From the NCBI GenBank assembly GCA_002305725.1, contig DBQM01000039.1:1-46731 (forward strand): 46,731 bases of DNA, in the 5' to 3' direction. Source of the stretch: Ruminococcus sp. UBA1394 (GTDB lineage: Bacteria > Bacillota > Clostridia > Oscillospirales > Ruminococcaceae). Shown one piece after another: positions 14,952 through 21,607 of the stretch (positions are counted from its first letter, which is position 1; each line of letters begins with the position of its first letter). Under the pieces are notes generated by a model. That model was not told the origin of the DNA. It made no database searches and saw only the letters and a program-made list of their open reading frames with translations. The translations under genes and the position numbers were made by a program.

Positions 14952-16868
14952 TTACGATACACCTAACTGACTTTTATCAACGACCATTGTGACATAGTTA
15001 AGTAATAGTGCACTGTCTGATGAATTAATAATTCCGTTCTTCTCACAGTCAGCATTTGCAAGCTGAACTTCATTTAGCGGATTGAGATCCGGATTAAGCA
15101 GATACATATTAAGAATAACTACGTCAGATACATTAATCCTCTCATCAGTATTAACATCACCATATTCTGTTGGTGTTCCATTGATAGTAGGTGTTTCGCC
15201 TGTTGGTTCATCAGTAGCCTTCACTGTTGTAACAGTTGTTGCAACTGTTGTTTCCGGCGAATCTGATACAGTAGTAGCAACAGTAGTAGTAACTACCTCA
15301 GTCGGTTCTTCAGTCGGAGTGGTTACCGGAGGCTTCGGATCGGTTTTTGCTCCGGCGTCAAGGTTACTTCCCTCAGAATCTGCATACTGGCTGTAATATT
15401 CGGTTACTGTCATGCCTGTATTATTTACACCAAGAGGAATCTGGTGGTCAAGTCCGATGTATTTTCCGGTTTCAGAAGTCTGCCAGAGAGCTTTTTCAAA
15501 GAGTGCATACTTTTCTTCTTCCCATGTTATTGTTGTTCCGGTGTCTATGGAATAGCTGAAACCAGCCCAAAGTCCGCCGGTATCACCGGAGTTTGTGTTA
15601 AGACACCAGAATGTATGGTTGATATGGTTGTCAATCATATAGTCACGAAGAAGTTCCATCCATTTCTGGTTTTCAGCACCGTCCATATGACCGCCCCATT
15701 CACCGATAAGAAGAGGAGCAATTTCTTCTTTATTCAGGTATGCCCATGTGTCATACCAGTAGTCATCAAGGAGAGTCTGAGTTGTGAAATCTTTGTCAAA
15801 CCATGTCTGATTGTAAACTGACGGACCGTAATCATGCGGAGAATAAACTATCTGTGAAGTGCCCTGTTTAGGAACGATCGGATATTCTCTTGCTCCACGG
15901 AAGTTTCCGCCCCACCATGCGCCGATATAAGGGGAATTGTCACGTCTGTCTGCCATGCCCCAGTAATCTCCGGGCATTGCTCCGCTGAGTGACTGTTCAA
16001 CACCTTCAATGAAAATAAGCGCATTAGGATTTACTTCAAGAATGGATTCTGCACATTTTGTAGCAGCATAAGCCCAGTTGTTTTCATCAGTTGAACCGTC
16101 CCATTTAGCCGCCTTATCACCTTCCTGACCTTTTCCGTGCGGCTCGTTTTTAAGGTCATATCCGATAAGAGTATCGTTGTTGTTATACTTTTCAGCAAGC
16201 CATGTAAGGGTTTCTATCCAGATATCGGTTGTTATCATAGTTCCGCCGGTAGTTGTTTCCTTGCCATACCAGAGATTGTAGTTATGACCGGAGTTATCGG
16301 CATGAGGGCTGTGAATGTCAATGAATGCCTTTATACCGTATTTTTTACATTTGTCAAGAATGATGTCAAAACCTCTGTCGCTTGTAATAAGAGTCTTGCC
16401 GTCGGCTTCAACAAAGTCCTTATTGATATGTCCGTAAGTACCTGCCTTGACTATATTTCCGTTTCCATCGTCTGTATCAACAGGCGGATTGTAGCATGCC
16501 TGCATACCGCCGGCACTTATCTGATAAGGGGTACCGTTCATCCATGAAAGGATAAGTTCTGTTGAAATAGGGAAACGTATAACGTTGATACCTCTGTCAG
16601 CAACTTCGGAGAGCATATCGTCAATATCACCGGCATAAAGATAATGCGGTGAATATTCGATACAGTTAAGACCGAACCAGTTTGCACCGGTCAGCCAGAC
16701 TTCGTTTCCGTCCTTGTCATAAAGCCTGCTGCCTACTGCATGAAGCCAGTCGTCATTGCAGTCATCAGTAACAGCTGAAGTTGTAAAGCCTGTGAAAGCT
16801 GATGCCATACAAGATGCAGCAACTGCAAGCAGTGCGGCGCAGGAAATAATCTTCTTTTTAAGTTTCAA
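14952..16868 (-). CDS. Secreted GH5 endoglucanase with C-terminal dockerin
   Basis: The 638-residue enzyme probably cleaves beta-1,4-glucan. It has a signal peptide (MKLKKKIISCAALLAVAASC...), a glycoside hydrolase family 5 domain (about 45-490) with acid/base Glu in YDLKNEPHG and nucleophile Glu in LLIGEWGGH, a Thr/Pro/Val-rich linker, and a type I dockerin (about 570-638) with two calcium loops, GDVNTDERINVSD and ADCEKNGIINSSD. The start is taken as TTG at 16868, seven bases after AGGAGG; the longer ATG frame would put a second hydrophobic stretch before the signal peptide. Dockerins bind cohesins, so this enzyme should join a cellulosome-like complex. It is monocistronic. Confidence 0.93.
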   Translation of the reverse strand: MKLKKKIISCAALLAVAASCMASAFTGFTTSAVTDDCNDDWLHAVGSRLYDKDGNEVWLTGANWFGLNCIEYSPHYLYAGDIDDMLSEVADRGINVIRFPISTELILSWMNGTPYQISAGGMQACYNPPVDTDDGNGNIVKAGTYGHINKDFVEADGKTLITSDRGFDIILDKCKKYGIKAFIDIHSPHADNSGHNYNLWYGKETTTGGTMITTDIWIETLTWLAEKYNNNDTLIGYDLKNEPHGKGQEGDKAAKWDGSTDENNWAYAATKCAESILEVNPNALIFIEGVEQSLSGAMPGDYWGMADRRDNSPYIGAWWGGNFRGAREYPIVPKQGTSQIVYSPHDYGPSVYNQTWFDKDFTTQTLLDDYWYDTWAYLNKEEIAPLLIGEWGGHMDGAENQKWMELLRDYMIDNHINHTFWCLNTNSGDTGGLWAGFSYSIDTGTTITWEEEKYALFEKALWQTSETGKYIGLDHQIPLGVNNTGMTVTEYYSQYADSEGSNLDAGAKTDPKPPVTTPTEEPTEVVTTTVATTVSDSPETTVATTVTTVKATDEPTGETPTINGTPTEYGDVNTDERINVSDVVILNMYLLNPDLNPLNEVQLANADCEKNGIINSSDSALLLNYVTMVVDKSQLGVS

Positions 16869-16905
16869 TTGTAATCCTCCTCTTTTCAAAATTATTCCTA
16901 TTATC

Positions 16906-16933
16906 ATTATACACCATAAATAAAAAAAGTCAA
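16906..16933 (-). promoter_or_regulatory. Promoter of the GH5 cellulase gene
   Basis: On the minus strand TTGACT (16933-16928) and TATAAT (16911-16906) are 16 bases apart. Confidence 0.75.
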
Positions 16934-16954
16934 GTATTGATAAGAAAATAAAGC

Positions 16955-16985
16955 AATACCGCACAAAGATTTTTTGTGCGGTATT
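16955..16985 (-). terminator. Terminator of the FHA-rodA-PBP operon
   Basis: A perfect 13-bp stem, AATACCGCACAAA with TTTGTGCGGTATT, lies just after the PBP stop codon on the minus strand and is followed by a T-rich stretch. Confidence 0.8.
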
Positions 16986-17001
16986 ATTTTAAGAACTTGT
17001 T

Positions 17002-18345
17002 CTAATCAAGTGCGGATAACATTGTATAAACTATAGAATCTGTGGTTATGTCATACTGTTGTCTGTTTTCTATCAGTACTGCAAAAGCAATCGGGAAATT
17101 ATCATCATCAACAAATCCGGTCAGCAGGGAATTTTCCTCAGCGCCGTCCTTGACCTGTGCCGTACCGCTTTTTACGCCGATTGTGTATCCGGGAATTGTT
17201 CCGGCATAGTTCTGACCGTTTTCCAGCATTATTGACCTGACCTCTGAGGCTGTCGATGAAGAAAACAGCTGGCCGGAATAAGAGGTTTCTGCGGTTTCAA
17301 CGATTCTTCCGTTTACATTTGTAACATGGTCGATAAGATAAGGCATGGTGGACTTTCCGGTTTCATTTGCAATGGCGCTCTGCCACATCATCATCTGGCA
17401 CGGACTTACAAGGCTCATGCCCTGACCGATACAGCTCCACTGAGTGTTAAACTCGTATTTGTCTGTAAGCTCAGTTGAGGCGGTCTGTGCAGTTATGCCG
17501 TTTATATCTATTGAGTCTGACGGAGAACCGTTTACTGAAAATCCAAGCTTTTTGTATGCATTTTCAATGTCGCTGAGTTTCCAGTCGGAGTCCTCAACAA
17601 GCTGTGCAAAGAACGGGTTGCAGCTGTTCTGGAAAGCCTCGTCAATGTTCTGAGTACCATGTCCGTAGGCGTTATGGCAGTTTATCACTTCGCCTGTCTG
17701 ATTGGTGTAGCTGCCCTCGCAGGTGAATGACTTTTCTCTCAGTCTGTCTATACCCATTGTTTCGATTGCGGAGATAAGGGTTGAAATTTTCTGTGTTGAG
17801 CCGGGTACTGTTTTGTAGAATGCCTTGCAGAGCAGACTTCCGTCTGCAAGGTCTTCGTAGCCTTTGAGGGGGTCAACATTAGGCTTGCTTACACATACGA
17901 GTATTTCGCCGGTCTTGTAGTTGTAGGCTATTGCACAGCCCTCCTTGTCACCGAAAGCAGAGTAGACCTGTTCGTTGGCGTCGTGATTGAGGGTAGCGTA
18001 AATGGCAGCTTTTCCGCCCTTGCGTGTGATACCCTTTGTGAAACTGTAATTGCTTAAACTTTCAAGATTGTTTGCAACGAGGGTATTGGTCATCTGACCG
18101 CTTGCGTCGCCGATAAGGTTGCCGACGTCCTTGAAGTAGCCGTCCGGGTAATCTCCCTCTTTTGCGCTGTCGTCAAAAATTATGTCACCGTTGCAGTCAT
18201 ATACATAGCCTAAATCCCTTGAGCCTGAGTTGCTTATATAAAATGATGCCTCCATCTGAATTTTAACTACAAGCAAAACTATCCCCACAAGGAAAATAAG
18301 CATCATTAGTGTTATAAGATTTCTTCCTCTTTTTAAGCTTTTCAT
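17002..18345 (-). CDS. Class B penicillin-binding protein (transpeptidase)
   Basis: The 447-residue protein cross-links peptidoglycan outside the membrane. An N-terminal membrane helix (about 11-30) is followed by a short dimerisation region and a transpeptidase domain with all three active-site motifs: SxxK in PGSTQK, SxN in NSCNPFF, and KSGTA near the C-terminus. It is shorter than cell-division PBP3 and resembles the PbpA type encoded beside RodA in Actinobacteria and Clostridia. Its start overlaps the stop of the upstream RodA gene by four bases, which fits a matched polymerase-transpeptidase pair. Confidence 0.92.
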   Translation of the reverse strand: MKSLKRGRNLITLMMLIFLVGIVLLVVKIQMEASFYISNSGSRDLGYVYDCNGDIIFDDSAKEGDYPDGYFKDVGNLIGDASGQMTNTLVANNLESLSNYSFTKGITRKGGKAAIYATLNHDANEQVYSAFGDKEGCAIAYNYKTGEILVCVSKPNVDPLKGYEDLADGSLLCKAFYKTVPGSTQKISTLISAIETMGIDRLREKSFTCEGSYTNQTGEVINCHNAYGHGTQNIDEAFQNSCNPFFAQLVEDSDWKLSDIENAYKKLGFSVNGSPSDSIDINGITAQTASTELTDKYEFNTQWSCIGQGMSLVSPCQMMMWQSAIANETGKSTMPYLIDHVTNVNGRIVETAETSYSGQLFSSSTASEVRSIMLENGQNYAGTIPGYTIGVKSGTAQVKDGAEENSLLTGFVDDDNFPIAFAVLIENRQQYDITTDSIVYTMLSALD

Positions 18346-19625
18346 ACTGTTCTCCTGTTGATATTCTGCTGAGCCGGTCTGACCGGAACCGGATAAACCC
18401 TTGCCTGTCCCGCTTTAAGAAAACCAATCATAAAGCCGCAGGTGAGCATGGAGCTGCCGCCCTGTGAGATAAACGGAATAGTAACACCGGTGAATGGTAT
18501 CATGTTGCATGAACCGAAAATATTCAGAGCCATCTGTGCTATGAATGCGGCGCATACTCCAACGGTCAGCGTTGTGTGGAAATATGAGCGGGGGGTATTG
18601 ATAAGTGCGGTTACAAGGAGGAGTATTATCATGAAGACGGCAAGAAGTGCCATAAGCATACCCCATTCCTCGCATATAGACGAGAACACAATGTCCGTGT
18701 CCGCCGCCGGGACCTTGTACAGTACTCCGTGTCCCGGACCTTTTCCGAACCAGCCTCCCTCTGCAATTGCGATAAGTGCCTGACACTGCTGCCAGCCGTT
18801 TCCGGTAGGGTCGCTCCAGATGTCAACATGAAGTCTGTCCTGAACGTAGGAGGGGGCGAATTTAAGTGCGATTATGACTATAACAAGTCCGGCAGCGCTG
18901 AGTCCGATAATAAGCTTTTTGGAAAGCTTTGCTTTGGGGTAGCATATTCTCATTAAGAATCCGCAGGCTGCAACTGCCGCAAAGGTAGGCAGACTTCCTA
19001 AGTCACGGCACCACCACTGGAGCAGCATTATTACTCCTGTAAGTGCGAGAAGCGCCATATTGTCGTATACTACCTTTACAAACAGCACCTTTTTCTTTTT
19101 CTGCTGCTGTGCAATAGAGGTTGCAAAAACAAGCACGAAAAATACTTTCAGAAATTCTGACGGCTGGATAGTGATAAATCCAAGGTCAATCCACATTCCT
19201 CTGCTGCCTGTGAAAAGAAGAATTGAGATTATAAGAACACCGCATATTCCGTAGAAAACATATTTGTACTTTTCGATAAACTGATAATTTTCCGCAAGCT
19301 TGAAACCAGCCTGACAGCAGGCGAGTGCTAAAACCGAGAAAATAAAGTGCTTGACAGCAAATCCCACTCCTCCGAAGCAGGACTGGAAGATAACGCTCAT
19401 ATTAAGCAGAGTTATAAGCAGAATGTCGAGAGTATATGTATTCTGCTTGAGAAAACGCAGTATAAAGAAGTATAACAAATCTGAAACTATAACAACTGTT
19501 GAAAGTATAATCGGCGACATAATTGTTTCGTAGCTGCCCTTGACAAAAACTACTGCAAGAAGTGAAATGTGGGTGAGCAGCGAAAGCAGAGTTATTCCGC
19601 CGTATGAAAGACCATTTTTATACAT
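18342..19625 (-). CDS. FtsW/RodA/SpoVE family peptidoglycan polymerase
   Basis: A 427-residue SEDS protein with about ten membrane helices. Conserved sequences include GSRGMWIDLGFITIQPSEFLK, the catalytic-loop Asp region near WWCRDLGSLP, and the C-terminal PFTGVTIPFISQGGSS. SEDS proteins polymerise lipid II into glycan strands and work with a class B PBP, here the next gene. Whether it serves elongation (RodA), division (FtsW) or sporulation (SpoVE) cannot be settled from sequence; the FHA neighbour favours a RodA-type locus. It overlaps the FHA gene by eight bases. Confidence 0.92.
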   Translation of the reverse strand: MYKNGLSYGGITLLSLLTHISLLAVVFVKGSYETIMSPIILSTVVIVSDLLYFFILRFLKQNTYTLDILLITLLNMSVIFQSCFGGVGFAVKHFIFSVLALACCQAGFKLAENYQFIEKYKYVFYGICGVLIISILLFTGSRGMWIDLGFITIQPSEFLKVFFVLVFATSIAQQQKKKKVLFVKVVYDNMALLALTGVIMLLQWWCRDLGSLPTFAAVAACGFLMRICYPKAKLSKKLIIGLSAAGLVIVIIALKFAPSYVQDRLHVDIWSDPTGNGWQQCQALIAIAEGGWFGKGPGHGVLYKVPAADTDIVFSSICEEWGMLMALLAVFMIILLLVTALINTPRSYFHTTLTVGVCAAFIAQMALNIFGSCNMIPFTGVTIPFISQGGSSMLTCGFMIGFLKAGQARVYPVPVRPAQQNINRRTV

Positions 19626-20082
19626 TTTGCGGTTTCACCCTCCTTATATAAATTTTCTTTTTGCCGATGGTTATCTCGTCATTGTTCCTGAGTTTTTTTT
19701 CGGTGATTTTTACACCGTTGACATACGTTCCGGAGGTGGAGTCGAGATCTTTTATGGTCCATATTCCGTTGTCAAGAGTCAGCAGGGCATGATACCTTGA
19801 AACTGACATATCCGGAAACCGTAAATCAGCTGAAATATGCCTGCCCATGAGTACTTCCTGCGAATTGAGCGTGAAAGTAAAGCTTTCAGCGGCGTCGGTC
19901 AGTATCATGTGACGTGCCGCTTTGCTCCATTGTGCCTGTACAGTTTTTTTCTCCTTTGTACAAAAGGCAATTATAACAAGTGCACATATATCTATTATAA
20001 TCAGCGCCGACGCAGCAATTATATCTGTGAACTGCGAAAGCCGTCCTGCCAGTTCACTTATAAACTCTGTAAATCCATCCAT
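19618..20082 (-). CDS. Membrane-anchored FHA domain protein
   Basis: The 154-residue protein has an N-terminal membrane helix (about 20-42) and a cytoplasmic forkhead-associated domain (about 68-150) with the phosphothreonine-binding residues in GRHISADL, SVSRYHALL and STSGTYVNG. FHA domains read phosphothreonine marks from Ser/Thr kinases. As first gene of the operon with a SEDS polymerase and a PBP it probably tunes wall synthesis in response to a PknB-like kinase encoded elsewhere; that is inference from similar loci in Actinobacteria. The start follows AAAGGGTG. Confidence 0.9.
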   Translation of the reverse strand: MDGFTEFISELAGRLSQFTDIIAASALIIIDICALVIIAFCTKEKKTVQAQWSKAARHMILTDAAESFTFTLNSQEVLMGRHISADLRFPDMSVSRYHALLTLDNGIWTIKDLDSTSGTYVNGVKITEKKLRNNDEITIGKKKIYIRRVKPQNV

Positions 20083-20125
20083 TAAAGTGTCACCCTTTCG
20101 TATTGTTTTGCAGTCTTATCTTTAC

Positions 20126-20154
20126 ATTATAATACATTTTGCAGAATTTATCAA
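20126..20154 (-). promoter_or_regulatory. Promoter of the FHA-rodA-PBP operon
   Basis: On the minus strand TTGATA (20154-20149) and TATAAT (20131-20126) are 17 bases apart, 44 bases from the start codon. Confidence 0.75.
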
Positions 20155-20169
20155 GATGCAGAGTATATA

Positions 20170-20198
20170 TTGACATACAGGTAAAAAATAATTATAAT
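20170..20198 (+). promoter_or_regulatory. Promoter of the DUF389 gene
   Basis: TTGACA (20170-20175) and TATAAT (20193-20198) are separated by 17 bases, a full consensus promoter. Confidence 0.85.
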
Positions 20199-20238
20199 TA
20201 AAGTGTCGAATTATTTACATTGAAAGACAGGAAAAAAT

Positions 20239-21255
20239 ATGGACAGATTAAAAAAGTTTTTCAACAGTTATTTTTCAATTCACGGAGATACAGCGTCACA
20301 GGATGAGATATACAACCGCCTTGTAAACAGCGCTGCAATCCGTGGGACAAATATGTGCGTACTCATGCTTGCAATACTGATTGCGTCAATAGGTCTTAAC
20401 ATGAACTCAACTGCGGTCATAATCGGAGCAATGCTGATATCGCCGCTGATGGGCAGTATTATGGCAGTTTCCTACGGTATTGCATCGGGCGATTTGAATA
20501 TTGTAAAAAGATTTTCAGTAGGCTTTCTGTTTCAGATTATTGTAAGTCTGCTGACGTCATTTATTTATTTCAGCATTACACCAATTAACAATTCCACTTC
20601 CGAGCTTCTTGCAAGGACATCACCTACGATATGGGACGTGCTTATTGCGATTTTCGGCGGATTAGCCGGAATAATCGGTATGACACGAAAGGAAAAATCC
20701 AATATTATCCCCGGAGTTGCCATAGCTACTGCACTCATGCCGCCTTTATGCACAGCCGGATACGGTCTTGCGACACACCAGTGGAGATATTTTTTCGGGG
20801 CATTTTACCTGTTTATCCTTAACAGCTATTTTATATGTATGTCCTCAATTTTTGTACTGCTGCTTCTCAATGTTTCCAGACATACAATTAAAAGCGGTAT
20901 TTCCCGTAAGACAGTACTAAGAAAAACCGCAGTTTCAACGATACTTCTTATAATTCCAAGTGTACTGGTAAGTATAAATATGGTAAAAGAATCCAATATT
21001 ACAGGATTTGAGGAAAAAGCCTCATTAGAACTTCAGACTCTCGGTGAAGAGGCACAGGTCCTGTTCCCGGAAATTACGGATATTTCAGTAGGGGATACGC
21101 TTTCCTATTCCGGTGACGAAGTGACTTCACAGGTTAAGGTTATGGTTACTGTTGACGAAAAAATGAATGACGCATCTCAGGAAACTCTGAAAAAATGGCT
21201 TAAAATGCACTATGAAAATGCTGAGGAAATTGAGATTGTTCTGGAAAATCAATGA
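20239..21255 (+). CDS. DUF389 (TIGR00341-type) membrane protein
   Basis: The 338-residue protein has six or so membrane helices (residues about 35-245) and a soluble C-terminal domain. Motifs typical of DUF389 are seen: NSTAVIIGAMLISPLMG, GLAGIIGMTRKEKSNIIPGV and AIATALMPPLCTAGYGL. The function of the family is not established; a transporter role is only suspected. The gene has its own promoter, and a hairpin follows its stop. Confidence 0.88.
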   Translation: MDRLKKFFNSYFSIHGDTASQDEIYNRLVNSAAIRGTNMCVLMLAILIASIGLNMNSTAVIIGAMLISPLMGSIMAVSYGIASGDLNIVKRFSVGFLFQIIVSLLTSFIYFSITPINNSTSELLARTSPTIWDVLIAIFGGLAGIIGMTRKEKSNIIPGVAIATALMPPLCTAGYGLATHQWRYFFGAFYLFILNSYFICMSSIFVLLLLNVSRHTIKSGISRKTVLRKTAVSTILLIIPSVLVSINMVKESNITGFEEKASLELQTLGEEAQVLFPEITDISVGDTLSYSGDEVTSQVKVMVTVDEKMNDASQETLKKWLKMHYENAEEIEIVLENQ

Positions 21256-21262
21256 TGACCAT

Positions 21263-21296
21263 GCCGTACAAAGTAAGATTTTGTACGGCTGAATTT
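21263..21296 (+). terminator. Probable terminator after the DUF389 gene
   Basis: GCCGTACAAA (21263-21272) pairs with TTTGTACGGC (21280-21289). The T-run is weak (TGAATTTT), so efficiency is uncertain. Confidence 0.6.
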
Positions 21297-21347
21297 TCTA
21301 TGAATGACAGGAAAATAAAGCGGAAATAATTAATTTTCCCGTAAACC

Positions 21348-21376
21348 TTGCAAAAAAGCACAAAATACGCTATAAT
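21348..21376 (+). promoter_or_regulatory. Probable promoter of lon, sharing its -10 with the repeat element
   Basis: TTGCAA (21348-21353) and TATAAT (21371-21376) are 17 bases apart. The -10 is also the first six bases of the repeat's first palindrome. Confidence 0.65.
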
Positions 21377-21493
21377 AAGTTGCAGGCAACTTATTATATT
21401 TTGTTTAAATGCCCTTGCAGATACGCAAATCAGAGATTTGCTCCCTGCATATCGGGCGATTATATCAAAAAATCTTCGATTTTATGATATAAT
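21371..21493 (+). repeat. Three-hairpin repeat element, copy 3 (single)
   Basis: A diverged copy of the 4143-4379 element. The first palindrome is TATAATAAGTTGC-AG-GCAACTTATTATA (21371-21398): the inner arms differ from copies 1 and 2 but changed on both sides so pairing is kept. The middle stem (about 21410-21458) is nearly identical to copy 1, and the last stem TTATATCA...TGATATAA is present. It ends at a TATAAT (21488-21493) and lies 114 bases before lon. Confidence 0.9.
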
Positions 21494-21574
21494 AAAGTGT
21501 ATCACTATGTGTTAAAGGTACATTAATGATAAAATACTGTCGCAAATTCAGAGCATATTGCAAGAAAGGAGAGC

Positions 21575-21595
21575 ATATCCGGTCTTTCCGGATAT
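21575..21595 (+). promoter_or_regulatory. Hairpin between Shine-Dalgarno sequence and lon start codon
   Basis: A perfect 8-bp stem ATATCCGG-TCTTT-CCGGATAT lies between AAAGGAG (21565-21571) and the ATG at 21608. Linear spacing is 36 bases, too long for initiation; folding shortens it to about 15. A structure-dependent ribosome site is inferred. Confidence 0.5.
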
Positions 21596-21607
21596 CAGTA
21601 ATATATT

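Noticed and set aside
21348..21607. CIRCE or CtsR operator upstream of lon
   Set aside because: No TTAGCACTC/GAGTGCTAA pair or CtsR heptad repeat could be found; only the repeat element and the short hairpin are present.
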